Source of the DNA: Arachidicoccus terrestris
GTDB taxonomy: Bacteria > Bacteroidota > Bacteroidia > Chitinophagales > Chitinophagaceae
Direction of reading: 5' to 3'
NCBI RefSeq assembly: GCF_020042345.1
Contig: NZ_CP083387.1
Coordinates: 2,232,001-2,296,000 of the forward strand
DNA: 64,000 bases
Made by a program: the position numbers and the translations under genes. Position 1 is the stretch's first letter. Each line of letters opens with the position of its first letter. The notes below the pieces were generated by a model. That model was not told the DNA's origin. It did not search any database and was given only the letters and a program-made list of their open reading frames with translations. Positions 17,707 through 26,310 of this stretch are shown in pieces.

Positions 17707-18762
17707 ATGCAGACAATTAAAGGACCCGGTATATTTTTAGCCCAGTTTATTGGTGACGAGGCCCCCTTTAACAGCCTGGATGCCATTTGTGCCTGGGCAG
17801 CCGGACTTGGCTATAAGGCCATACAGTTACCTACAACAGACGATCGTTTTATCGATCTGCATAAGGCCGCCGAAAGCAAGACCTATGCCGATGAAATTAA
17901 CGGTATCGTCCACAGCCATGGTCTGGAAATTTCAGAACTCTCTACACATATACAGGGTCAGCTGGTTGCAGTACATCCGGTATATGATGATTTGTTTGAT
18001 GGATTTGCTCCACCAGCCTATCGCAAAAACCCTAAGGAAAGAACCAAATGGGCGGTCGGACAGTTGCACGACGCTGCAAAAGCCTCATATAATTTGGGCT
18101 TGAACGCCCATGCCACCTTCAGTGGCGCTTTACTCTGGCCACTGGTTTATCCCTGGCCGCAACGCCCGGCCGGTATCGTGGAAGACGGATTCAAGGAACT
18201 GGCCGCCAGATGGCTGCCGATCCTGGACAGTTTTGACAAGGCCGGTGTGGATCTTTGCTATGAAACCCATCCCGGAGAAGATCTGCATGATGGCATTACC
18301 TATGAGATGTTCCTGGAAAAAGTCAATAATCACCCCAGGGCCTGTTTGCTATATGATCCGTCACATTATATCCTGCAGGGATTAAAATACCTGGATTTTA
18401 TTGATATCTACCACGAACGCATCAAAATGTTCCATGTCAAAGATGCCGAGTTTAATCCTACCGGCAAACAGGGCGCTTATGGTGGCTACCAGAACTGGGT
18501 AGACCGGGCAGGCCGGTTCCGCTCCCTGGGAGACGGACAGGTGGATTTTAAAAGTATATTCAGCAAGCTATCCCAGTATGATTTTAAAGGTTGGGCCGTA
18601 CTCGAATGGGAATGCGCACTCAAAGATGCCCAGGTAGGCGCGGCTGAAGGTGCTGTATTTATCAAGGATCATATTATTCCGGTAACCAATAAAGTTTTCG
18701 ATGATTTTGCCGCCGCAGGTACAGACGCAGGCTTCAACAAGTCTTTTTTGGGTTTATCTTAA
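17707..18762 (+). CDS. Sugar phosphate isomerase/epimerase-like TIM barrel (cytoplasmic)
   Basis: 351 residues of the AP_endonuc_2/xylose-isomerase-like fold. Metal-ligand positions are recognisable: Glu in DLCYETHPGEDL, Asp and His in LLYDPSHYIL, His in FHVKDAEF, Glu in AVLEWECAL. No signal peptide. The same superfamily includes isomerases, epimerases, inosose dehydratases and the large subunit of C-glycoside deglycosidases. Adjacent to the Gfo/Idh/MocA gene (12 bp gap), it likely processes that enzyme's keto-sugar product. The exact reaction cannot be named. Confidence 0.88.
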   Translation: MQTIKGPGIFLAQFIGDEAPFNSLDAICAWAAGLGYKAIQLPTTDDRFIDLHKAAESKTYADEINGIVHSHGLEISELSTHIQGQLVAVHPVYDDLFDGFAPPAYRKNPKERTKWAVGQLHDAAKASYNLGLNAHATFSGALLWPLVYPWPQRPAGIVEDGFKELAARWLPILDSFDKAGVDLCYETHPGEDLHDGITYEMFLEKVNNHPRACLLYDPSHYILQGLKYLDFIDIYHERIKMFHVKDAEFNPTGKQGAYGGYQNWVDRAGRFRSLGDGQVDFKSIFSKLSQYDFKGWAVLEWECALKDAQVGAAEGAVFIKDHIIPVTNKVFDDFAAAGTDAGFNKSFLGLS

Positions 18763-18795
18763 TCATATCCTTTCATCTTAAATCTGATATACGTT

Positions 18796-20271
18796 ATGAA
18801 CAACAAAGACGATAAAAGTATTCAGCGGAAAAACGCTGACTCCCGTCGAAAATTTATTAAAAATGCCGCCGCCATTGGCGCCGGCGTATGGATCGTACCC
18901 CGTCATGTACTCGGAGGCAAAGGGTTTATTGCTCCCAGTGATAAATTACGGGTAGCCGGTGTTGGCGCCGGAGGTAAAGGCCAGTCTGATATCGCTATGT
19001 TCGCCAAAAGCGGCAAAGCCGATATTGCTTTTTTATGCGATGTGGACGACCGCCGGGCAGCGAACAGTGTCAAAGCCTTTCCAAAAGCAAAATATTACAA
19101 AGACTGGCGTGAACTTTTTGAAAAAGAAGCCAACAATTTTGACGCAGTCTCTGTTTCTACCCCGGATCATAACCATGCGATTATTGCCCTGGGTGCCATG
19201 CAAAGAGGTAAGCATGTTTATGTACAAAAACCCCTTACGCATGACATTCATGAGGCACGGGTATTGACTGAAGCCGCTAAAAAGTATAAAGTTGTTACCC
19301 AGATGGGTAATCAGGGTGGGTCCAATGACGGGACACGCCTGTTGAGTGAATGGTACGATGCGGGGCTTATCGGAGATGTACATACGGTGTATGTATGGAC
19401 AGACCGTCCGGTCTGGCCACAGGGAATTCCCTGGCCTTCAACGCCGGCAGCTGTTCCAAAAGAACTCAACTGGGATCTGTGGCTGGGGACTGCCCCCCAG
19501 GCTGATTATGTGGACAAACTGGTGCCCTTTAACTGGAGAGGTTGGTGGGATTACGGCACAGGCGCATTAGGCGACATGGGCTGCCATCTGATGGAAGCGG
19601 CCTTCCGTACACTAAACCTCGAATATGCTACAGAAGTGCAGGCAAGTGTGGGATCTGTCTATGTAGACGAGTTCAAGAGAGGGTATTTTCCTAAAAGCTG
19701 CCCCCCTTCCAGTCATGTAACCCTTAAATTTCCAAAAACGAATAAGACCAAGGGAGACATCGAAGTTCACTGGATGGATGGTGGTATCCAACCCACTCGC
19801 CCCGAAGAGCTCGGAGCCAATGAGCCATTTGGAGATGGCGGTAACGGAACGCTCTTTATCGGTACCAAAGGGAAAATGCTGGCAGATACCTACAGTGAAA
19901 ATGCCCGGCTGTTGCCTTTGAGCCGCAATGAAGAGGTGAAGAAAATGAATATTCCGCAGAAATATAGCCGCGTTCCGGGTGGCGCCAATGGTCATTACAA
20001 ACAATGGGTAGAAGCTGCAATTGCCGGTTATGGCAAAAAAGAAGTCAGTTCACCATTTGAGACTGCCGGGCCGCTGACTGAAGCCCTGCTGATGGCCAAC
20101 CTGGCGATCCGTGGCTTTGATGTTCAGCGCAAAGTGGGCGACAAAACCACATTCCCCGGCCGTTATGTAAAACTTCTGTGGGACAATGACAACATGCGCA
20201 TTACTAATTTTGATGAGGTCAATGCCTTTGTTAAACGCGATTACAGGGAGGGTTGGAAATTAGGTATGTAA
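18796..20271 (+). CDS. Tat-exported Gfo/Idh/MocA family oxidoreductase
   Basis: 491 residues. The leader DSRRKFIKNAAAIGAG is a strong Tat motif (SRRxFxK). Mature sequence: Rossmann loop LRVAGVGAGGKGQSDIAM, HVYVQKPLTHDI with the catalytic Lys, GDMGCHLMEAAF. Tat export of this family implies folding with bound NAD(P) before translocation, as for Zymomonas glucose-fructose oxidoreductase. The enzyme could then recycle a tightly held cofactor in the periplasm. It lies 34 bp after the TIM-barrel gene. A weak hairpin follows. Confidence 0.92.
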   Translation: MNNKDDKSIQRKNADSRRKFIKNAAAIGAGVWIVPRHVLGGKGFIAPSDKLRVAGVGAGGKGQSDIAMFAKSGKADIAFLCDVDDRRAANSVKAFPKAKYYKDWRELFEKEANNFDAVSVSTPDHNHAIIALGAMQRGKHVYVQKPLTHDIHEARVLTEAAKKYKVVTQMGNQGGSNDGTRLLSEWYDAGLIGDVHTVYVWTDRPVWPQGIPWPSTPAAVPKELNWDLWLGTAPQADYVDKLVPFNWRGWWDYGTGALGDMGCHLMEAAFRTLNLEYATEVQASVGSVYVDEFKRGYFPKSCPPSSHVTLKFPKTNKTKGDIEVHWMDGGIQPTRPEELGANEPFGDGGNGTLFIGTKGKMLADTYSENARLLPLSRNEEVKKMNIPQKYSRVPGGANGHYKQWVEAAIAGYGKKEVSSPFETAGPLTEALLMANLAIRGFDVQRKVGDKTTFPGRYVKLLWDNDNMRITNFDEVNAFVKRDYREGWKLGM

Positions 20272-20365
20272 TATTTTATTGATTTTTACCAGTCATTTTG
20301 ACAAGTAGAGGTCAAATAAAAGAAGTTTAATATTTAATATTTTCAATAATTATCAATAATTTAGC

Positions 20366-20384
20366 AGGGGGCCATGAGCCCCCT
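20366..20384 (+). terminator. G/C hairpin after the Tat-exported Gfo gene
   Basis: AGGGGGC and GCCCCCT pair around CATGA. The following sequence is not a clear T tract, so it may be a weak terminator or a processing hairpin between the dehydrogenase and the permease genes. Confidence 0.5.
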
Positions 20385-20416
20385 CGCTTATTCATTAGCT
20401 AAATAAAATTATTTTC

Positions 20417-21661
20417 ATGAAATCATCGATCAGGTTTAAGCTTTCCTTTATGATGTTTCTGGAGTTCTTTGTCTGGGGTGGTTGGTTTGTGACCCTTGGT
20501 CTGTATCTGCCGCACAACCTCAGCGCGTCTGACGCGGAAATTTCCAGTGCCTTTGCTACCCAATGTTTCGGTGCGATCATCGCCCCTTTTATTATCGGAT
20601 TAATTGCCGACCGCTACTTTAATGCTGAAAAGATCCTTGGCATATTACACATCCTGGGTGCGATCTTAATGTTTCAGATGTATAACGCCACTGATTTTGC
20701 AAGCTTCTATCCCTATGTGTTTATCTATATGATTTTATACATGCCCACACTGGCGCTTGTCAACTCTGTTTCTTTTAACCAGATGAGCAATCCTGAAAAG
20801 GATTTTGGCAATATTCGCGTATGGGGTACACTGGGATGGATCGTTGCAGGATTACTAATCAGTTATGCCTTCCATTGGGACAGCAAGGACTCACTGACGG
20901 CAGGGCTGCTGAAAAATACATTTCTGATGACGGCTATTGCGTCGCTGGTATTAGGCCTGTTCAGCTTTGTACTGCCTAAAACGCCACCCAAAGCCCGGAA
21001 AGGAGAAAAGGTCCGTCTGGGAGAAGTCTTGGGCCTGGATGCGCTTAAATTATTAAAGGACCGGAACTATTTGATCTTTTTTGTGTCCTCTGTCCTGATT
21101 TGTGTGCCGCTGGCATTTTATTACCAGTACGCCAGCCAGTTTCTGTCAGAGATCGGCCTGGCCAACCCTGCCGGTAAAATGACTTTTGGCCAGATGTCTG
21201 AAGTATTATTCATGCTGCTGCTTCCTGTTTTCTTTACCCGTTTTGGCCTCAAGAAAACTTTGGTGCTGGCCATGGCTGCCTGGGTCATCCGCTATCTTTG
21301 TTTTGCCTATGGCAATGCAGGAGAATTGTCCTTTATGCTGATCATAGGTATCGCGCTACATGGTGCCTGCTATGACTTCTTCTTTGTTACCGGTCAGATC
21401 TACACAGACAATAAAGCAGGAGAAAAATATAAAAGCGCCGCCCAGGGACTGATTACCCTGGCCACTTATGGCGTGGGAATGCTGGTCGGATTTTATATTG
21501 CCGGCATCATTTCCGAAATGTATAAAACCCAGGGAGGCGGAGTCGCTGAAGTCTGGAACCATATCTGGACCTTCCCGGCCATTTTTGCCTTTATCGTAAT
21601 GGCTTTATTTGCTATTTTCTTTAAACCTGAAAAAAAAGTAACCATAGAGGAAACGGCTTAA
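20417..21661 (+). CDS. MFS transporter, nucleoside:H+ symporter (NupG) type
   Basis: 414 residues with about 12 membrane segments, beginning FMMFLEFFVWGGWFVTLGLYL. The pattern QMSNPEKDFGNIRVWGTLGWIVAGL is characteristic of the Nuc_H_symport group. Many Bacteroidota members of this group sit beside Gfo/Idh/MocA and TIM-barrel sugar genes and probably carry sugars rather than nucleosides. Here it lies between genes for Tat-exported and cytoplasmic enzymes and would bring the periplasmic oxidation product into the cell. Substrate is inferred from context only. Confidence 0.9.
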   Translation: MKSSIRFKLSFMMFLEFFVWGGWFVTLGLYLPHNLSASDAEISSAFATQCFGAIIAPFIIGLIADRYFNAEKILGILHILGAILMFQMYNATDFASFYPYVFIYMILYMPTLALVNSVSFNQMSNPEKDFGNIRVWGTLGWIVAGLLISYAFHWDSKDSLTAGLLKNTFLMTAIASLVLGLFSFVLPKTPPKARKGEKVRLGEVLGLDALKLLKDRNYLIFFVSSVLICVPLAFYYQYASQFLSEIGLANPAGKMTFGQMSEVLFMLLLPVFFTRFGLKKTLVLAMAAWVIRYLCFAYGNAGELSFMLIIGIALHGACYDFFFVTGQIYTDNKAGEKYKSAAQGLITLATYGVGMLVGFYIAGIISEMYKTQGGGVAEVWNHIWTFPAIFAFIVMALFAIFFKPEKKVTIEETA

Positions 21662-21719
21662 TCAATCTTACAAGCAACGATAACCCCTCTGACAATTTAG
21701 ACACATCAAATTCACCATT

Positions 21720-22622
21720 ATGCAAAATAGAAGAACCGCTTTAAAAAACATCGTTACAGGTACCGCTGCAATAGGCGCTGCCTCCATATTGCCCGGCCTG
21801 GTAAGCAGTGCCGGCGCAGCAACTTCCAAACAAATGAAGACAAATGATGCGACCGCCCTGAAAGGGAATATTCGTCACTCCGTCTGCGCCTGGTGTTATT
21901 CAGGAATTTCTTTGGATGAACTCTGTCAGTTTGCCAAAAAGATCGGGATTACGGGTATTGATTTAATGGGCCCCAAGCAGTGGCCTACACTTAAGAAATA
22001 CGGACTGGACTCTCCCATGTGCAATGGCGCTGAGATCAACCTGACCGACGGATTTAATGACAAAAAATACCATGAGCAGTTGATCAAGAACTATACAGAA
22101 ATGATTCCCAAAGTGGCCGCAGCGGGTTACAAAAACCTGATCTGCTTTAGTGGAAGTAAAAGGGGTATGGACGATGAGACCGGTTGGCAAAATTGTGTCG
22201 ATGGTTTGTCAAAACTTCTCCCATTGGCGGAAAAGCACGGCGTCGTTCTTGTCATGGAGCTATTAAACTCTAAGGTAAATCACAAAGATTATCAATGCGA
22301 CCGCACCAGTTGGGGTGCCGAACTCTGCAAAAGATTGGGCAGTGAGCACTTTAAACTCTTATATGACATCTATCATATGCAAATAGATGAGGGAGATGTT
22401 ATTCATACCATCAATACCCATCATCAATTTATTGCCCATTACCATACAGGGGGCGTTCCTGGCCGCAATGAGATTGATGATACGCAGGAACTTTACTATC
22501 CTGCTATTATGCGTGCTATTGCTGCCACCGGATTTAAAGGCTATGTGGCTCAGGAGTTCGTGCCTAAAAACCCCGACAAGCTGGCTTCACTTCAAAAGGC
22601 GATCCAGATATGTGATATTTAA
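21720..22622 (+). CDS. Hydroxypyruvate isomerase-like TIM barrel with Tat-type leader
   Basis: 300 residues. The leader NRRTALKNIVTGTAAIGAASIL has an Arg pair and a weakly hydrophobic stretch ending near ATSKQM, so periplasmic export is likely. The mature domain follows the hydroxypyruvate isomerase branch of the AP_endonuc_2 fold: Glu in VLVMELLNSK, Asp and His in LLYDIYHMQ, His in IAHYHTGGVPGRNE, Glu in GYVAQEFVP. A periplasmic isomerase would have a free sugar as substrate. It lies 58 bp after the permease. Its actual substrate is unknown. Confidence 0.88.
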   Translation: MQNRRTALKNIVTGTAAIGAASILPGLVSSAGAATSKQMKTNDATALKGNIRHSVCAWCYSGISLDELCQFAKKIGITGIDLMGPKQWPTLKKYGLDSPMCNGAEINLTDGFNDKKYHEQLIKNYTEMIPKVAAAGYKNLICFSGSKRGMDDETGWQNCVDGLSKLLPLAEKHGVVLVMELLNSKVNHKDYQCDRTSWGAELCKRLGSEHFKLLYDIYHMQIDEGDVIHTINTHHQFIAHYHTGGVPGRNEIDDTQELYYPAIMRAIAATGFKGYVAQEFVPKNPDKLASLQKAIQICDI

Positions 22623-22690
22623 GTCAGCGCTGATAAGCATCTCACGTATATATCCAAACAAGCTCCTATAACTTCCGAAAAAATAAAATC

Positions 22691-23587
22691 ATGACAACAA
22701 GAAGAAGTTTTCTGAAACAAGCCGGAATCGTTACCGCCGGCGCCTGGCTGATGCCTTCACTGGCCTGCAAGTCCGCTTCCCCCAAAGGAGAGGTCGGCAT
22801 TCAGTTATTTACTGTACGGGATATTCTGACAAAAGATCAGAAAGGCGTACTCGCACAAATTGCCAAAGCAGGTTACACCAGTGTAGAACCTTTTGGCTTT
22901 TCTAAGGATAACGGCTATTTTGGCACCTCCACCAAAGATTTAAAGAAAATCCTGGATGACAATGGCCTGAAGGCTCCCAGTGGCCACTATGGGATCAATA
23001 GCTATTTTGATAACGGATCTACGGAAGATCTATATGCCTGTATCAAAGCCTGTCAGGACCTGGCCAGTGAATACCTGACCATTCCGAGCTTATCTGAGGA
23101 ATCCAAAAAGGACCCGGATACCTGCAAAAAGACGGCAGAGACGATGACCAAAGTAGCTGAGATCTGTAAAAAAGAAGGTCTGAAGCTGGCCTATCATAAC
23201 CACAATACAGAATTTACGCCCTTTGGCGATACTTATGGATATGAGATTTTCCTGAAAGAATCCGATCCTTCATTGGTCTTCTTTGAAATGGACCTCTACT
23301 GGCTGGTCAGGGCCGGCAAAAAACCGGATGATCTCTTCAAAGAGTTTCCGGGCCGTTTCCCTATGTGGCATGTAAAAGACATGGACAAAGCCAATCCTGA
23401 ACAAAACACTGAGATCGGTAACGGCAGTATTAACTTCGGGGATATATTTGCGCACTCTGCGCAGTCGGGCATGAAGCATTTCTTCGTGGAACAGGAAAAC
23501 AATTACAAACCGGATATTATCGGTTCTATTACAGCCAGCAATAAATATATCAGGGAAACCTTGCTGCCCAAACTGCCCAAAAGTTAA
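22691..23587 (+). CDS. Sugar phosphate isomerase/epimerase-like TIM barrel, Tat-exported
   Basis: 298 residues. The leader TTRRSFLKQAGIVTAGAWL is a near-perfect Tat motif, with a Cys soon after (PSLACKS) that could be lipidated. Mature part: GIQLFTVRD, LAYHNHNTEF, FEMDLYWLVRAG, MWHVKDMD, FFVEQEN supply the metal-binding Glu/Asp/His set of the AP_endonuc_2 fold. It is the last gene of the sugar-oxidation cluster; a bidirectional terminator follows. This is the third TIM barrel of the cluster, and the three differ clearly from each other. Confidence 0.88.
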   Translation: MTTRRSFLKQAGIVTAGAWLMPSLACKSASPKGEVGIQLFTVRDILTKDQKGVLAQIAKAGYTSVEPFGFSKDNGYFGTSTKDLKKILDDNGLKAPSGHYGINSYFDNGSTEDLYACIKACQDLASEYLTIPSLSEESKKDPDTCKKTAETMTKVAEICKKEGLKLAYHNHNTEFTPFGDTYGYEIFLKESDPSLVFFEMDLYWLVRAGKKPDDLFKEFPGRFPMWHVKDMDKANPEQNTEIGNGSINFGDIFAHSAQSGMKHFFVEQENNYKPDIIGSITASNKYIRETLLPKLPKS

Positions 23588-23611
23588 CGGCACACGCGTT
23601 GGCGATATGTG

Positions 23612-23656
23612 ATAAAAATCCGCACCCGGCAGTAAAATCGGCGTGCGGATTTTTAT
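23612..23656. terminator. Bidirectional terminator between convergent genes
   Basis: A perfect 14-bp stem: ATAAAAATCCGCAC (23612-23625) with GTGCGGATTTTTAT (23643-23656). The A and T runs in the stem give a T tract on both strands. It separates the isomerase gene from the convergent hydrolase gene. Confidence 0.9.
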
Positions 23657-23660
23657 GTTA

Positions 23661-24470
23661 CTAAAGCAGGCTGCTATTTCCCGTTGCCGCGGCCATAATC
23701 ACCTTTGCCACGGCTTCCGGCTGTGAGATAAAAATCACATGATTTCCTTTGAGCTCCACGACTTTCGCACCTGCGCGTCTATACATCCTACGCTCGGTCA
23801 CCGGACTGATCGCTTTATCTTCTGTAGCTACGATACCATAGCTGGGTTTGTCTTTCCAGGCCACATTCCCTACCGTTTCTTCAAAACACTTACCGGCAAT
23901 CGGTGCCTGAGACCGGCACAGAAAGTCGCTTTCTTCCCGGCTTAGGTCACGGGCAAAACCACTATGAAATTTTGCCGGTTCAAAATACACCAGTCCATAT
24001 TTATCCGGCTGCGTAAATCCGGCATCCCCGGTTAAAGGCACCTCCTGTTCCAGACCTCCTGCAGACTCTCCTTTATCAGGTGCGAAAGCGGCCACATAGA
24101 CCAGAGAGGCTACTTTAGGATTGACTCCGGCTTCCGTTATCACCATTCCTCCCCAGGAATGACCTACCAGCACCACCGGACCATTCTGACGGTCAATAAG
24201 GCTATTAGCGCTATTGACGTCGTCTTTGAGTGAGGTCAGCGGGTTTTGAACAATACTGACATTATAATGATTTTTGACAAGAATGTCATAAACAGCTCTC
24301 CATCCGGAACCGTCCGCGAACGCGCCGTGGACAATTACGATATTTTTAACCGCCTTTTTGCCTGGCCGGGACGAAGGCTGTGCATCTAGCCGGCACACAG
24401 CGATTAAAAACATGGCGGCAAATGTCAGGAACATGGCTTTAATATATGAAAGCCTTACTGTTGATTTCAT
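23661..24470 (-). CDS. Exported alpha/beta hydrolase
   Basis: 269 residues with an N-terminal hydrophobic signal (FLTFAAMFLIAVCRLDAQ). Start of the fold: NIVIVHGAFADGSGWRAVYDIL, with the oxyanion-hole HGAF. The nucleophile elbow is GHSWGG, and a late His lies in ELKGNHVIFISQPEAVA. The sequence resembles the EstC-like group of small carboxylesterases/salicylate-esterase-like hydrolases that are often exported in Bacteroidota. It is monocistronic. Substrate unknown. Confidence 0.9.
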   Translation of the reverse strand: MKSTVRLSYIKAMFLTFAAMFLIAVCRLDAQPSSRPGKKAVKNIVIVHGAFADGSGWRAVYDILVKNHYNVSIVQNPLTSLKDDVNSANSLIDRQNGPVVLVGHSWGGMVITEAGVNPKVASLVYVAAFAPDKGESAGGLEQEVPLTGDAGFTQPDKYGLVYFEPAKFHSGFARDLSREESDFLCRSQAPIAGKCFEETVGNVAWKDKPSYGIVATEDKAISPVTERRMYRRAGAKVVELKGNHVIFISQPEAVAKVIMAAATGNSSLL

Positions 24471-24815
24471 GATCTTTTGATTTTGAATGAATAATGTAAA
24501 TTTTATTGAGTTAAAAGATATTGACAGGATATGAGCAGGCCCTTGTGCATTTGGCTACTATTGACTAATCATCTGTTTGGGCCGGCGATCTATCGTTTCA
24601 TCATTTTTAATTGACAATTCAAAAGTAGGGGCTATCCCGTTGTATTAAAATGCGGTACTTCCTGAAGCAGACAACTTTAAACCTCAACCGGAAATTTCAG
24701 CGGGTGAATAGAGTGATAAGCCTTCCTTTAGGGCGGCGGGGCAAAGATCCAGGCACTAAAAAGAATTATAACGAATACTTGCTATTATGTAAACAAAAAA
24801 TACCGGTTTTTAAGG

Positions 24816-24847
24816 ATTGACAAAACTCGTGAACATGGCTATTTTTG
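24816..24847 (+). promoter_or_regulatory. Candidate promoter upstream of propeller lipoprotein gene
   Basis: ATTG-N20-TATTTTTG fits the Bacteroidota -33/-7 pattern. The next + strand gene starts at 25087, so the transcript would have a long 5' leader. Confidence 0.4.
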
Positions 24848-25023
24848 TACCTGTCACCGTCTGGCATTTTAATATCAATTGTAGACATTGTTGTTAGCAG
24901 GCAAATGAAAAAGATAGGCTTAATATACTGAATGCGCCGGAAAATGACCTTGTACTCATGTAAAAACCCAATCAGGAGCCTGCGCTCATTTAACATATCA
25001 CCCATGAAAGAGAAGCCAGAAAC

Positions 25024-25074
25024 TTGCCGGCACAACTTGCAGCAACCGGTTCCGGTTGATTATTAGCCGGGCAA
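25024..25074 (+). promoter_or_regulatory. Two-tier leader hairpin before lipoprotein gene
   Basis: TTGCCGGC (25024-25031) pairs with GCCGGGCAA (25066-25074) with one bulge, enclosing a second stem AACCG/CGGTT (25044-25057). It ends 12 nt before the start codon and could mask the ribosome-binding region. A similar arm pair precedes the paralogous gene at 26311. Confidence 0.4.
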
Positions 25075-25086
25075 ATCATCAGTCCT

Positions 25087-26094
25087 ATGAAAAAGAAAAA
25101 TAATATCCTAATATTCGCCTGTGTACTATGCTGGATGTCAAATGCGGGATGCAGTAAAAACAATGGCACACCCCAGGGTGGTGGCAGTAACAGAATTGAT
25201 AGCGGGCTTCTATACTACAGTGCCGCCGACAAGCTGGTCCAATATGACTTTAGCGCCCGAAAAGAGACCACGATCTATTCGGATGGCGACCATTATCAGG
25301 TGTCTCCCCATGCAAAGCGTTTTATCTGGTACAGAAATGACTTTACTAGTGGCAGCACATACGTTCAGATACACAACCTTCTGCAACCAACACAATATCG
25401 TACCATTCTATTACCCTGTATACTGGAGGGAACGCCAAAATTCATCTCAGAAAGCAGCCATATTTACGCAGCACTTGCCAAAGCAGCGGACGGCGCGGTC
25501 AAACGGACAGATCTCATTGTGTTCAACGGTGACGACAGCAAAATAATAGGCCGCATTCCCCATGTCAAATCCTTCTGTGTGACCGCCACCGGAAAAGACC
25601 TGGTACTTTCTGCAGAAGCCTTCAGCAGCGATGGAACATCCATTGGCTACGCCCTGGCCGTCATTAAGAATTTTCAGTCTGCCAACGACCAGCAAAGTCT
25701 GACCATTCACGAATATCCGGACTATGGACAGTTACCGGAAGATATGGCCGCTTCACCTGCAGGAGAAGCGGAACAGGTTGTTTTTGTCCATCTTGATCAT
25801 CTGTACAGTGTCAATATACAGGAAGGTGCTCAGCCCAGACAGTTGACCGGCTCAAGGTTCAGAGAGGCTGATCCGGGATGGAGCAAAGATGGAAAATATA
25901 TTGTGTTTACCGCTAACACTCCAGACAGATCATTGGATTGCGGTGAGATCAGGATCATACCCGCCACAGCGCAAAACATCATATCTGTGCCGGAAGATCT
26001 GCCTGACAATGAACCGGCAGATTTACTTCAGCCCGTCGATATCAATGGAAAGTCAATCCACGGTTGTGGATCTGAATCCTATCTATGGCGCTAG
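25087..26094 (+). CDS. TolB-like beta-propeller lipoprotein, paralog 1
   Basis: 335 residues. A lipoprotein leader (IFACVLCWMSNAGCSK) is followed by a low-complexity linker (PQGGGSN). The remainder has weak WD40/TolB-type blades: LLYYSAADKLVQYDF, and the PD40-like ADPGWSKDGKYIVFTANTPD. Such propellers usually bind proteins or glycans at the cell surface or in the periplasm. The next gene is a distant paralog with the same layout. Function unknown. Confidence 0.8.
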   Translation: MKKKNNILIFACVLCWMSNAGCSKNNGTPQGGGSNRIDSGLLYYSAADKLVQYDFSARKETTIYSDGDHYQVSPHAKRFIWYRNDFTSGSTYVQIHNLLQPTQYRTILLPCILEGTPKFISESSHIYAALAKAADGAVKRTDLIVFNGDDSKIIGRIPHVKSFCVTATGKDLVLSAEAFSSDGTSIGYALAVIKNFQSANDQQSLTIHEYPDYGQLPEDMAASPAGEAEQVVFVHLDHLYSVNIQEGAQPRQLTGSRFREADPGWSKDGKYIVFTANTPDRSLDCGEIRIIPATAQNIISVPEDLPDNEPADLLQPVDINGKSIHGCGSESYLWR

Positions 26095-26260
26095 CATACC
26101 TTACTAACCCTTTTATATATATCCATAAACAACAATATTCATAACGAAACAAATCGTCACGATGTTAAATGCAGCGAAAAAGATAAAGCGACAGACAAAC
26201 GGGCCGGTTAATTAAGTTAACCCAGTAAGCTATGTAAAAACAACGGGCTGGCCGTAAATC

Positions 26261-26289
26261 GCCGGCAATTTCCGGCCGAATTTGCCGGC
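26261..26289 (+). promoter_or_regulatory. Leader hairpin before second lipoprotein gene
   Basis: GCCGGCAA (26261-26268) and TTGCCGGC (26282-26289) are perfect inverted arms around TTTCCGGCCGAAT. The hairpin ends 21 nt before the start codon. It resembles the hairpin at 25024-25074 in arm sequence and placement. Confidence 0.4.
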
Positions 26290-26310
26290 CATCACATTCA
26301 AAATTCTAAG

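Larger units (their letters stand above)
24471..25086. other. Long intergenic region with candidate promoter and leader of the propeller lipoprotein gene
   Basis: No gene is supported here. An 89-codon minus-strand frame (24766-25035) lacks recognisable features. A + strand promoter candidate (ATTG 24816-24819, then TATTTTTG 24840-24847) would give a leader of about 230 nt ending in the hairpin at 25024-25074. Confidence 0.5.

Noticed and set aside
24766-25035. 89-codon minus-strand frame in the gap before the propeller lipoprotein
   Set aside because: No motif, no neighbours on that strand, and it overlaps the likely leader of the plus-strand gene.
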